Source: Phocaeicola_A sp963643925 (GTDB lineage: Bacteria; Bacteroidota; Bacteroidia; Bacteroidales; Bacteroidaceae). From it: 46,598 nt of DNA. Below the pieces are notes generated by a model, which saw only the letters and a program-made list of their open reading frames with translations, had not been told where the DNA came from and searched no databases. The stretch lies in assembly GCA_963643925.1 (NCBI GenBank), contig CAVINS010000020.1, positions 1 through 46,598 on the forward strand, read 5' to 3'. Of the stretch, positions 26,348 through 34,993 are shown piece after piece (positions within the stretch are counted from its first letter, which is position 1; the number at the start of each line of letters is the position of its first letter). The translations under genes were made by a program, and so were the position numbers.

Positions 26348-28061
26348 ATTGACTTGGGCACTCGTTGCCTTTCTGTTGCTCTCTGCCTTCAAGACGGATG
26401 AGCGTGATGCCATCACCATCTTCATGATTGGTGATTCTACGATGGCCAACAAGCCTACGAAGTTCGACAATCCCGAACGGGGTTGGGGACAGATGCTCGC
26501 CGGCTTCTTCACCGAAGACGTGCAGGTGGACAATCATGCCGTGAACGGACGCAGCTCACGTAGCTTCATCAACGAAGGTCGATGGGACGCTGTGGTGTCT
26601 AAAATCCGCAAGGGCGACTATGTGTTCATCCAGTTCGGTCACAACGACGAGAAACCGAAGCCCGACCGTCACACCGACCCGGGGACTACGTTCGACGAGA
26701 ATCTGCGTAAGTTTGTGCGCGAGACTCGCGAGAAGGGCGGCATTCCCGTGCTGCTGAACTCCATTGTGCGACGCAACTTCGGAGAGAACAAGAATGCGGT
26801 GACCGACGACGATTTGCATGGCAAGGGAACAACGGAGGTAACTGAGGGCGACAAGTTGATTGATACACACGGAGCCTATCTGGACTCTCCGCGCAACGTA
26901 GCAAAGGAGATGGACGTGCCGTTCATCGATGCAAACAAAATCACCCATGATTTGGTGGAAGGCCTTGGACCCGAGAAGTCGAAGGCCGTCTACCTGTGGA
27001 TAGAGCCGAAGACAATAATGGCCTGTCCTGACGGACGCAAGGACAACACCCACATGTCCGTGTGGGGAGCGCGCACCGTTACACGCCTCATCGTGGAGCA
27101 GGTCGCCAAGGAGATTCCCGAGCTGGGCAAGTTCGTCCGCTACTACGACTACGTGGTGGCGAAGGATGGCAGCGGCGACTTCTTCACCATACAGGAGGCC
27201 ATCAATGCCGTGCCCGACTTCCGCAAGGATGTGCGCACCACCATTCTTGTGCGCCCAGGAACCTACAAGGAGAAACTCATCGTCCCCGAGTGCAAGATCA
27301 ACGTCTCACTCATCGGACAGACGGGAAGCGTCATCACCTACGACGGATACGCCAGCCGGCTCAATGCCTTGGGTACGCCTATGTCTACCTCCGGCTCAGC
27401 CTCTTGCTATATCTACGCCCCCGACTTCTATGCAGAGAACATCACCTTCGAGAACTCTGCCGGTCGTGTCGGCCAGGCAGTGGCTTGCTTCGTGAGCGGC
27501 GACCGCGCTTACTTCAAGAACTGCCGTTTTCTGGGCAACCAAGACACTCTCTACACCTACGGCAAGAACTCGCGCCAGTACTACGAGGATTGCTATGTGG
27601 AGGGCACGGTGGACTTCATCTTCGGTTGGTCCATCTGTGTGTTCAACCATTGCACCATCCATAGCTTGGGCAACGGATACTTAACTGCTCCGTCTACCGA
27701 CCAGGGCAACCCCTACGGCTATGTGTTCTACGACTGCAAGATGACGGCTGCCGATGAGGCAACTTCGGTCTTCTTGTCACGCCCGTGGCGTCCCTATGCG
27801 CAGTGCGTGTTCATCCGCTGTGAACTGGGCAAACACATCGCTCCCGCTGGATGGAACAACTGGGGCAACAAGGCAAACGAGGAGACGGTGACCTATGCCG
27901 AGTATAAGAGCAAAGGCGAGGGAGCCAATCCCAAGGCGCGTGCCGCTTTTGGCAAGCAGTTGAAGGACATCTCCCGCTACGATATGGAGAAGGTGCTTGC
28001 CGGTAGCGACGGATGGAATCCCGTGAAGAACGGCAACGCCCTCGTTTCAGTGAAGCGGTAA
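26337..28061 (+). CDS. Two-domain pectin esterase: CE12-like acetylesterase + CE8 pectin methylesterase
   Basis: 574 residues. After a short hydrophobic leader (about 1-18) the first domain is an SGNH esterase like rhamnogalacturonan acetylesterase: Ser34 in MIGDSTM, the NGRSSRSF block near 70, GHND at 101-104 and DNTHMSVWGA near 232 supplying Asp and His. From about 272 a CE8 beta-helix follows (VAKDGSGDFFTIQEAI, then GNQDTLYTY, VEGTVDFIFG and SRPWRPYAQCVF, which carry the catalytic Asp pair and Arg). It would remove acetyl and methyl groups so that the co-transcribed lyase can act. The ATG overlaps the lyase stop. Signal cleavage is not clear, so export is likely but not certain. Confidence 0.9.
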   Translation: MKNKLTWALVAFLLLSAFKTDERDAITIFMIGDSTMANKPTKFDNPERGWGQMLAGFFTEDVQVDNHAVNGRSSRSFINEGRWDAVVSKIRKGDYVFIQFGHNDEKPKPDRHTDPGTTFDENLRKFVRETREKGGIPVLLNSIVRRNFGENKNAVTDDDLHGKGTTEVTEGDKLIDTHGAYLDSPRNVAKEMDVPFIDANKITHDLVEGLGPEKSKAVYLWIEPKTIMACPDGRKDNTHMSVWGARTVTRLIVEQVAKEIPELGKFVRYYDYVVAKDGSGDFFTIQEAINAVPDFRKDVRTTILVRPGTYKEKLIVPECKINVSLIGQTGSVITYDGYASRLNALGTPMSTSGSASCYIYAPDFYAENITFENSAGRVGQAVACFVSGDRAYFKNCRFLGNQDTLYTYGKNSRQYYEDCYVEGTVDFIFGWSICVFNHCTIHSLGNGYLTAPSTDQGNPYGYVFYDCKMTAADEATSVFLSRPWRPYAQCVFIRCELGKHIAPAGWNNWGNKANEETVTYAEYKSKGEGANPKARAAFGKQLKDISRYDMEKVLAGSDGWNPVKNGNALVSVKR

Positions 28062-28199
28062 ATCGCTCCGCTAGGGTAGAAAGGTAGAACGAGAGTTGCC
28101 AATGGTCCTCAGCCTCACTTCCAAGTGACGAAGGACTACGAAGGCAAACCGTTTACCGTTCAAGTACCATGAGTAGAAGCATTCTGTAGGAATAAAAAA

Positions 28200-28243
28200 C
28201 AGGGTGTATCGACGAAGATAAAGAATTTCGTTGATACACCCTG
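28200..28243. terminator. Bidirectional terminator after esterase and repeat-protein genes
   Basis: CAGGGTGTATC pairs with GATACACCCTG, with further ACGAA/TTCGT pairing inside. On the minus strand it is followed by TTTTTTATTCC, a good T run, ending the 17-residue-repeat gene. Confidence 0.75.
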
Positions 28244-28270
28244 CTTCTATATTTAAACTCTCAGCCTACA

Positions 28271-28687
28271 TTAGTTGAAGAAGAAAAAGAAGAAGGCGGC
28301 AGCCCACTCTTTCTTTACACCTTGTGCCGTACCGATTTTTTGGTTCGATCCATTGCGCACTGTGCCGTTGGATTCAATCTCTCCAATCTTTGAGTTGGAA
28401 CCGTTTCGCACCGTACCGTTTGACTCAATCTGACCGATCTTCTGGTAAGAAGCGTTTCGCACCGTACCGTTTGACTCAATCTGACCGATCTTCTGGTTAG
28501 AAGCGTTGCGCACTGTACCATTGGATTCAATCTCTCCAATCTTTGAGTTCGATGCGTTGGTAACTCTTCCGTTAGACTCGATTCTACCAATCTTCTGGTT
28601 GGACGCGTTGCGCAATTCCTGCGCGTTCATCACTGAAAGGCCGAGGCCCAGGCAGAGGACTGCCAAGATAGAAATTCTCTTTTTCAT
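28271..28687 (-). CDS. Small secreted protein of 17-residue tandem repeats
   Basis: 138 residues from the ATG at 28687, chosen because it starts a clean signal peptide (MKKRISILAVLCLGLGLSVMNAQ); the longer frame from 28753 adds unrelated residues. Residues 27-111 are five 17-residue repeats of the form N-A-S-N-x-K-I-G-x-I-E-S-N-G-T-V-R, then a partial sixth and a tail ending EWAAA, six phenylalanines and N. The pattern (short strands with Gly and Asn turns) suggests a small beta-solenoid. Function is unknown to me. Copies 3 and 4 are nearly identical at DNA level, pointing to recent duplication or homogenisation. It has a good downstream terminator. Confidence 0.75.
   Translation of the reverse strand: MKKRISILAVLCLGLGLSVMNAQELRNASNQKIGRIESNGRVTNASNSKIGEIESNGTVRNASNQKIGQIESNGTVRNASYQKIGQIESNGTVRNGSNSKIGEIESNGTVRNGSNQKIGTAQGVKKEWAAAFFFFFFN
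28355..28609 (-). repeat. Five 51-bp tandem repeats inside the small secreted protein gene
   Basis: Each 51-bp unit encodes one 17-residue repeat. Units differ at a few positions; two central units are nearly the same. The array keeps the reading frame, so copy-number change would lengthen or shorten the protein without breaking it. Confidence 0.8.
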
Positions 28688-28841
28688 AGCTTTACCGTTT
28701 GTTTTAATAAGTAAATGATGTGCAATATTAGGAACATTTACCGACACGTCCAACTATTTCTCCCGTTTTTTTCCTTCGTTCCGCTCCTAATAGGGCTTCC
28801 GCTGCATGCCTTCTGAATCCAATGAGAAGGCATCTGAACGA

Positions 28842-28883
28842 CAACAACTCGGCATCTCACGGGAATGAGAAGCCGAGTTGTTG
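28842..28883. terminator. Strong hairpin downstream of folB
   Basis: CAACAACTCGGC and GCCGAGTTGTTG form a perfect 12-bp stem, with an inner TCTCA/TGAGA stem. It lies just after the folB stop on the minus strand. A T run is lacking, so it may be a processing or stability element rather than an intrinsic terminator. Confidence 0.5.
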
Positions 28884-28896
28884 CAGCGGCATCGCT

Positions 28897-29268
28897 TTAC
28901 TCCCGCGTGCAGGTCAGTTCCACGCCGGCACCTTCGCTGTCCGCTCCCATGGGCGGGTTGCGTTTTATCAACTTCAGCTGGATGCGTTGTGCTGTGGGGC
29001 ACTCGCTGAAGATGCGCTTGGCGATGCGCCCTGCCACATGCTCCACCAACTGCGATGGCACGTCCATCTCCTCCTTCACGAGGCGGTAGAGGGTGGCATA
29101 GTTTACCGTACCCTCCAACAGGTCGCTCTCCACCGCGGGACTGCAGTCGGTGTCCACCCGAAGGTCGACCACGAACTCCGCCCCAATCTGCCGCTCTTGC
29201 GGGTCCACACCATGGCGGGCATAGAACCTCACTCCCTGTAGGAGGATGGATGATTGTTCTATCTTCAT
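28897..29268 (-). CDS. folB: Dihydroneopterin aldolase
   Basis: Cleaves 7,8-dihydroneopterin to 6-hydroxymethyl-dihydropterin and glycolaldehyde in folate synthesis. The 123 residues match family length. Family marks are the N-terminal GVRFYARHGVDPQERQIG with its conserved glutamate and tyrosine region, VNYATLYRLVKEEM in the middle, and the C-terminal KRNPPM motif. It starts 4 bases after the malQ stop, so it is translated from the malQ message or coupled to it. The pairing with a glucan enzyme has no obvious metabolic sense. Confidence 0.88.
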   Translation of the reverse strand: MKIEQSSILLQGVRFYARHGVDPQERQIGAEFVVDLRVDTDCSPAVESDLLEGTVNYATLYRLVKEEMDVPSQLVEHVAGRIAKRIFSECPTAQRIQLKLIKRNPPMGADSEGAGVELTCTRE

Positions 29269-29272
29269 CGGC

Positions 29273-31969
29273 TCAGAGTTGAGGGTTACGTCCGTGCGTG
29301 TCTATCAAGTCAGCAATCCGCTGGTTCAGCGTCTTGGCCTGCAGCAAGGTTTCCAGCGGCAAGTGCATCCGGTAGCGCCAGTAGTGGCGTGGGTGTGCCG
29401 GGATGTTGATGCGTTCGGCCTCCACATCGGGGTTGCGCAGTGTTTCGTCCATCGACAGCCAGTCCTGGAAGGAGAGGATGCAGAGCATGGAGTTGCCGGT
29501 GAGATGCTGTCGGATGACTTCTTCGCACAGCTCGCCCGTCATCTTGGCGGGCGCTTGCCCGTTGTGGCGCAGCACTACGTTGTAGAACCGCTGGGTCTGT
29601 GCGGCGTTCTCTTCCCACCATCCGCGCAGGGTGGACATGTCGTGAGTGGAGATGGTGCAGACCGACCGGTAGGGATAGTTCTCGGGATGCCCGAATTCCT
29701 GGTAAGGTTCCTTCGGCATCCGCTGTATCTCGAGGCTCAGTATCTGCAGGTCGTTCATAACCCAACCCACACACTCGGGTATCATGCCCAGGTCCTCGCC
29801 GCAGACAAGCATGCGGGTGGAACCCGTCAGCCGCGGGAGCTTCTTCATGGCCTGCTGTTGCCAGAAGAGGTTGTGCCGGTGGTAGTAGTAGTGGTCGTAG
29901 AGGTGGTTGAAGGCATTGCGCTCTTGCGACGAGAGAATGCCGAAGACGGCATCCTTCTGTGCGCTGATGCGTGGGTGAAACTTCTCCGGTTCCTTTTGGT
30001 CGCGGACGAAGAGCACGTTGCTGATGATCGAGTAGAGTCCGTCGCGCAGCTGCACCATGGTGGGATTTGTCAGCTTGTCGCTGAAGTAAGCCTCCACCTT
30101 GCGCTGGGTGTCGAACTCGGGACGCATGCGGTAGCGGCCATCTGTCGCCAGGGGTTCCATGAACTGGTGGATGACCCACTGCTTGCGGTCGCCGAAGAGG
30201 CGGTGCACCAGGTTGTCGGTGATGTAGGGCTGGGTGTAGAGTTCCTCGTCGAAGTGCAACCCGTAGATTTCTATCTCCTCCCGTGTCAAGGGCAGCGAGG
30301 GGACAAACTGTCCCAGCAGTCCGTGTACGGAGTGGATAGGAATCTGCCAGATGCGGAAGAATCCTAGAATGTGATCTATGCGGTAAGCGTCGAAGTACTC
30401 GGCCATCTTCTGGAAGCGGCGCATCCACCAGCGGTAGTTGTCCTTCTCCATCTCGTCCCAGTTGTAGGTGGGGAACCCCCAGTTCTGTCCGTTCACCGAG
30501 AAGTCGTCGGGGGGTGCTCCGGCCTGTCCGTTCATGTTGAAGTAGTAAGGCTCTGCCCATGCCTCCACGCTGCAACGGCTGATGCCGATGGGAATGTCGC
30601 CCTTCAGTATCACCCCGTGACGGCGCGCATGGTTGCCGGCGGCCGTCAGCTGCAGGTGTAGGTTATATTGCAGGTAATAGAACAGTCCTATCTCATCGGC
30701 ATGTTCCTGGCAGAGGGTGTCGACGTCTTTGGGCAGGAACTCGCTGTAGCTGGGCCACTGCCGGAAGTCGGCGGTATGGTAGAGGTCGCGCAGATAGCTG
30801 TAGGTGGCGTAGGGTTGCAGCCAGTGACGGTTGCTTTGGAAGAAGCGTTTGTAGCCCGACGTGGCGAAGGTCTGCTTGCCGTCTTGCTTGTAGAGGATGC
30901 GGAATATCTCCCACTTGGTGTGTTCCACGGCTTCGTAGTCCACCTGGCTCAGCGCGTTCAGCTCCTTTTGTCGCCGTGCGTATCGCTTGCGCAACTTCTC
31001 GTCCTTGATGCTCCCCAGCTGACTGATGTCCATGTAGATGGGGTGCAGGGCGAAGATGGAGATGCTGTTGTAGGGGTAGGAGTCCATCCACGTGTGCGCC
31101 ATGGTGGTGTCGTTGATGGGCAGAATCTGCACCACTTTTTGGTGGGTCTTCACTGCCCAGTCGATGAACAGTCGCAGGTCGCCGAAGTCGCCGATGCCGT
31201 AGCTGCGTTCCGAACGGAGCGAGAACACCGGTATGGCCGTGCCTGCCCCCTTCCACTGCGGTTGGTTGAAGTAGGTGTATTGGTCTGCCAACACCACAGC
31301 CTCGTTGTTGTCGACCTCTGTGGTATCCACCCGGTGGTTGTCGCGCATCTCCCAGGCTTCCACCTCGCGTGTCTGCATGTTCACCAGCACGAACTTATAC
31401 TCCAACGGGAAGCGTATGGCCTCCGCGTCGAGGTTTATCTGCCACTCGGGCATCATGGTGTCGCTCATCAGTGGAGCTTTCTCCGGTTGCCAGTCACCCA
31501 GTGCCGGTTGGTTGCCGCAGATGCCGAGGGCATATCCGCTGCCTACCCGCGGACAGTGCACCTTCAGTGTCAGCTGACGTCTGAAATGTTGCAAGGCGAT
31601 GCTCTTGCTGCGTCTGGCAAACAGACATTTGGTGAAGGCGGAACTGTAGAAGTGGAGTTGCCCCGACACCATTTTCCATTGGTCGTAGAGGTAGTATGCC
31701 TTCCGCTCTTTCTCGGTTTGCAGGTAGCGAGGGAAGAGTTTCCACTCCTCACGCGTCTGCCGTCCGTCCTTTGTGATGACGTAGTAGTAGCGGATGAGCG
31801 TGTCGGGTTTGAACTCCCCGTTCATCGTCCCTCGCCAGATGACGCCGTCGGTGGTGTGCAGCGTCAGGGTGTGGTCGAACGCTTTCGTGCCGTCGTCCGA
31901 CCAGCGGACGACGACCTCTTCACCCCAAACGGTGCGGTACTCTATCTGAAATGTAATGCTTGTTGTCAT
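29273..31969 (-). CDS. malQ: 4-alpha-glucanotransferase, GH77 with N-terminal starch-binding domains
   Basis: Cytoplasmic disproportionating enzyme that transfers alpha-1,4-glucan chains in maltodextrin or glycogen turnover. 898 residues, much longer than E. coli MalQ, because two CBM20-like domains (about 1-110 and 130-245; GYALGICGNQPALGDWQPEKA is typical) precede the GH77 barrel (from about 255). Catalytic positions are visible: nucleophile Asp in RIDHILGF (about 531), acid/base Glu in CGEDLG (about 723) and Asp in HDMSTLRGWW (about 776). This plant DPE2-like architecture is common in Bacteroidetes. A -7 box lies at 32051-32058 and a strong hairpin covers the start of the leader. folB follows after 4 bases. 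Confidence 0.93.
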   Translation of the reverse strand: MTTSITFQIEYRTVWGEEVVVRWSDDGTKAFDHTLTLHTTDGVIWRGTMNGEFKPDTLIRYYYVITKDGRQTREEWKLFPRYLQTEKERKAYYLYDQWKMVSGQLHFYSSAFTKCLFARRSKSIALQHFRRQLTLKVHCPRVGSGYALGICGNQPALGDWQPEKAPLMSDTMMPEWQINLDAEAIRFPLEYKFVLVNMQTREVEAWEMRDNHRVDTTEVDNNEAVVLADQYTYFNQPQWKGAGTAIPVFSLRSERSYGIGDFGDLRLFIDWAVKTHQKVVQILPINDTTMAHTWMDSYPYNSISIFALHPIYMDISQLGSIKDEKLRKRYARRQKELNALSQVDYEAVEHTKWEIFRILYKQDGKQTFATSGYKRFFQSNRHWLQPYATYSYLRDLYHTADFRQWPSYSEFLPKDVDTLCQEHADEIGLFYYLQYNLHLQLTAAGNHARRHGVILKGDIPIGISRCSVEAWAEPYYFNMNGQAGAPPDDFSVNGQNWGFPTYNWDEMEKDNYRWWMRRFQKMAEYFDAYRIDHILGFFRIWQIPIHSVHGLLGQFVPSLPLTREEIEIYGLHFDEELYTQPYITDNLVHRLFGDRKQWVIHQFMEPLATDGRYRMRPEFDTQRKVEAYFSDKLTNPTMVQLRDGLYSIISNVLFVRDQKEPEKFHPRISAQKDAVFGILSSQERNAFNHLYDHYYYHRHNLFWQQQAMKKLPRLTGSTRMLVCGEDLGMIPECVGWVMNDLQILSLEIQRMPKEPYQEFGHPENYPYRSVCTISTHDMSTLRGWWEENAAQTQRFYNVVLRHNGQAPAKMTGELCEEVIRQHLTGNSMLCILSFQDWLSMDETLRNPDVEAERINIPAHPRHYWRYRMHLPLETLLQAKTLNQRIADLIDTHGRNPQL

Positions 31970-32009
31970 GTCGTTTGGTTTTAGTCCGTTATGCAGATTA
32001 AAATAAAGA

Positions 32010-32049
32010 AACCATCCCGACGAAAGTTTCCCGTTTCGTCAGGATGGTT
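32010..32049 (-). terminator. nrdJ terminator or malQ leader hairpin
   Basis: AACCATCC and GACGAAA pair with TTTCGTC and GGATGGTT around an 8-base loop, with single unpaired bases between the two stem parts. On the minus strand it is followed by TCTTTATTTT. It serves as the nrdJ terminator, but because the malQ -7 box is at 32051-32058 it would also form the 5' end of the malQ mRNA. Confidence 0.7.
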
Positions 32050-32050
32050 A

Positions 32051-32058
32051 CAAAGGTA
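32051..32058 (-). promoter_or_regulatory. malQ promoter -7 box
   Basis: Minus-strand TACCTTTG, an exact consensus match, between the nrdJ stop and the hairpin. No clear -33 box. Confidence 0.5.
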
Positions 32059-32072
32059 GACAATTCTTTTTA

Positions 32073-34613
32073 TTATCCGCATCGCGAGGAGCCGCAAGTT
32101 TTGCAAATGAGGCATCCTTCTTGATAAACCAGTGTCTCGTGTCCGCAGTTGGGGCACTTCTGTCCTTTGGCTTCGGTGCCGTCGGTCACATACTTCTTCA
32201 GCGCGCGCTCCACGCCCACCTTCCAGGTGTTGATACTCTCGTTGTTGAGCTGCAGCGAGGATACCAACTTGATGACTTGCTCGATGGGCATGCGGTAGCG
32301 CAGCACACCGGAGATGAGCTTGGCGTAGTTCCAGTACTCCTTGTTGAACTTCTCCGACAGTCCCTCCACGGTGGTTTTGTAGCCCCGCTTGTTCTCGAAC
32401 TGGAAGTCGTATCGCTTGTTGCCGTTCTCGTCCACGTTCTTGATGATGCGTCCGCTGGTGACCGACTTCGGCAGCGAGATGCCCTCGTCGTCGTCCTGCA
32501 GTCCGGTGAATATCTCGTAGGGGTGTCCGTCGAGTAGACCGACAAAGGCCACCCATTTCTCCTTGTTGTTCTGGAAACGCACCACGTCGCACTCGAGCAC
32601 CGTAGGCCGCACCTCCACTACCGTAGGCGGTTTGCAGGGAGGAACCTCCGGAGCCTTCTTCTCGCTCTTGGTGGAGATGAGCACACCCGAGCGCGAACCG
32701 TCGCGATACACCGTGCATCCCTTGCAACCCGACTTCCATGCCTCCACGTAGAGTTGGTTGACAAGCTCCTCGTCCACGGTGCGGGGCAGGTTGATGGTGA
32801 CGCTGATGGAGTGGTCCACCCACTTCTGTATGCGTCCCTGCATGCGCACCTTCATCAGCCAGTCCACATCGTTGGCGGTCGCTTTGTAGTAGGGTGACTT
32901 GGCCACCAGGTCGTCAATCTCCTCCTGGGAGTACTTCTTGGCAGTGTCGTAGCCGTTCACCTGCATCCACTTGAGGAACTTGTGGTGGTAGACGATGTAC
33001 TCCTCGAAGGCGTCGCCCGTCTCGTCCACATAGTCGATGTGCACCTGCGGGTCGTTGGGGTTCACCTTACGGCGGCGTTTGTACACGGGCATGAAGACCG
33101 GTTCGATGCCCGAGGTGGTCTGCGTCATGAGGCTCGTGGTGCCTGTCGGGGCGATGGTGAGGCAGGCAATGTTGCGCCGGCCGTATTTCACCATGTCGTC
33201 GTACAACTGCGGGTCGGCCTCCTTGATGCGGTTAATGAAGGGGTTTGCCACCTCGCGGTTGGCGTCGTAAATGTCGAACGCTCCACGCTCGCGTGCCATC
33301 GTCACCGATGAGCGGTAAGCCTCCAGGGCGATGGTCTTCTGTATCTTCTCGGCAAAGTCCGTGGCCTCCTCGGTTCCGTAGCGCAGTCCCATGGCGGCTA
33401 TCATGTCGCCCTCGGCGGTGATGCCCACGCCGGTGCGTCGTCCTTGCTTGGTCTTCTTGTAAATCTTCTCCCACAGCTTCAGCTCGGCTCCCTTCACCTC
33501 TTCCGATTCGGGGTCGGAGTTGATCTTCTCCACGATGCTGTCTATCTTCTCCAGCTCCAGGTCGATGATGTCGTCCATGATGCGTTGCGCCAGTTGCACG
33601 TGTCTCTTGAACAGGTCGAAGTTGAAGTATGCCTCCTTGGTGAAGGGCTTCTCCACGTAGGAGTAGAGGTTGATGGCCAACAGTCGGCACGAGTCGTAGG
33701 GGCAGAGCGGAATCTCGCCGCAGGGATTGGTGGATACTGTGCGGTAGCCCAGGTCGGCGTAGCAGTCGGGGATAGACTCGCGGATGATGGTGTCCCAGAA
33801 TAGCACGCCCGGCTCGGCGGACTTCCATGCGTTGTGCACTATCTTCTTCCACAGGGCAGAGGCGTCAATCTCTTTCGTGTAGAGCGGGTTGGGTGAGTCG
33901 ATGGGGAACTGTTGTGTGTAGGGCAGACCTTCTGTGGCGGCCCGCATGAACTCGTCGTCCAGTTTCACCGACACGTTGGCACCGGTCACCTTGCCCTCAG
34001 TCATCTTGGCATCGATGAACGATTCCGAGTCGGGGTGTTTGATGGAGACGCTCAGCATCAGCGCGCCCCGTCGTCCGTCCTGTGCCACCTCGCGTGTGGA
34101 GTTGGAGTAACGCTCCATGAAAGGCACAAGACCTGTGGAGGTCAGCGCCGAGTTCTTCACCGGCGAACCTTTCGGCCGGATGTGCGACAGGTCGTGACCC
34201 ACGCCTCCGCGGCGTTTCATCAGCTGCACCTGCTCTTCGTCGATGCGGATGATGGCCCCGTAGGAATCCGCCGGACCTTCCATGCCGATGACGAAGCAGT
34301 TGGAGAGTGACGCGATCTGATAGTCGTTGCCTATACCCGTCATGGGGCTGCCTTGCGGCACGATGTAGCGGAAGTGGTTCATCAGGTCGAAGAGCTCCTG
34401 CGCGCTCAGCGGGTTGGGGTAGTTCTTCTCGATGCGTGCCACTTCGTTGGCGATGCGCCAATGCATGTTTTCGGGCGACTTCTCGTAGATGTGTCCGAAC
34501 GAGTCCTTCACGGCGTACTTGTTTACCCATACGCGTGCCGCCAGTTCGTCGCCCCCGAAGTAATTCAACGAAGCCTCGTAAGCCTCGTCGTAAGTGTACG
34601 TTTGTTTTTCCAT
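32073..34613 (-). CDS. nrdJ: Adenosylcobalamin-dependent (class II) ribonucleotide reductase
   Basis: Reduces ribonucleotides to deoxyribonucleotides with adenosylcobalamin as radical source, in presence or absence of oxygen. 846 residues. Visible features are the first redox cysteine in SLSNCFVIGM (about 105), RRGGVGHDLSHIRPKGSPV (about 135-155), the active-site STNPCGEIPLCPYDSCRL (about 290), the APTGTTSLMTQTTSGIEP loop (about 480), and a C-terminal zinc-binding tail (CPNCGHETLVYQEGCLICKTC, then CGSSRCG). It is a single chain with no small subunit gene nearby, as expected for class II. Its promoter (34736-34766) is a perfect match. It makes this organism dependent on B12 supply or synthesis. 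Confidence 0.93.
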   Translation of the reverse strand: MEKQTYTYDEAYEASLNYFGGDELAARVWVNKYAVKDSFGHIYEKSPENMHWRIANEVARIEKNYPNPLSAQELFDLMNHFRYIVPQGSPMTGIGNDYQIASLSNCFVIGMEGPADSYGAIIRIDEEQVQLMKRRGGVGHDLSHIRPKGSPVKNSALTSTGLVPFMERYSNSTREVAQDGRRGALMLSVSIKHPDSESFIDAKMTEGKVTGANVSVKLDDEFMRAATEGLPYTQQFPIDSPNPLYTKEIDASALWKKIVHNAWKSAEPGVLFWDTIIRESIPDCYADLGYRTVSTNPCGEIPLCPYDSCRLLAINLYSYVEKPFTKEAYFNFDLFKRHVQLAQRIMDDIIDLELEKIDSIVEKINSDPESEEVKGAELKLWEKIYKKTKQGRRTGVGITAEGDMIAAMGLRYGTEEATDFAEKIQKTIALEAYRSSVTMARERGAFDIYDANREVANPFINRIKEADPQLYDDMVKYGRRNIACLTIAPTGTTSLMTQTTSGIEPVFMPVYKRRRKVNPNDPQVHIDYVDETGDAFEEYIVYHHKFLKWMQVNGYDTAKKYSQEEIDDLVAKSPYYKATANDVDWLMKVRMQGRIQKWVDHSISVTINLPRTVDEELVNQLYVEAWKSGCKGCTVYRDGSRSGVLISTKSEKKAPEVPPCKPPTVVEVRPTVLECDVVRFQNNKEKWVAFVGLLDGHPYEIFTGLQDDDEGISLPKSVTSGRIIKNVDENGNKRYDFQFENKRGYKTTVEGLSEKFNKEYWNYAKLISGVLRYRMPIEQVIKLVSSLQLNNESINTWKVGVERALKKYVTDGTEAKGQKCPNCGHETLVYQEGCLICKTCGSSRCG

Positions 34614-34993
34614 GGCTTTTGGAATTATATTGTATATTACTTTGTTCTATATGAATGGTAGGTATACCTTATTGATGGGTTTATCCTGCATATAATAGGT
34701 ACACGTTATCCTGTTCTCTCCTAGGAAAGGACGAGCAAAGTTAGACATGTTTTCCCGAATAACAAATTATTCTTTCAAGAAGTTGTCAACAGATGTAAGT
34801 TTTCTATTTGTTTGTGCTAACTATCTGATATACAAGTAGTGTTGTTGTATTTGTATATGGAAAGTTTTCCAAATTGGTAAACTTTATGTATATGCTTGCT
34901 GCACCTGATTGTCCCTTCCCGTCAGCGTTACGGCCCCGTTTGCTATCAATATATTTTCCGTTTATAGAGGATGATGGGGTGGGGATTCGGAGC
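34614..34993. other. nrdJ leader and 3' spacer, no gene
   Basis: AT-rich spacer. The nrdJ leader contains an imperfect hairpin in which TACCTTATT and AATAGGTA pair, related to the TATACC(n)TATATATAGG motif seen elsewhere. A further inverted repeat TGGAAA-GT-TTTCCA lies near 34857-34870. I see no cobalamin riboswitch core. Confidence 0.4.
34736..34766 (-). promoter_or_regulatory. nrdJ promoter
   Basis: On the minus strand TTTG (34763-34766), exactly 19 bases, TAACTTTG (34736-34743). The leader is about 115 nt. Confidence 0.75.
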
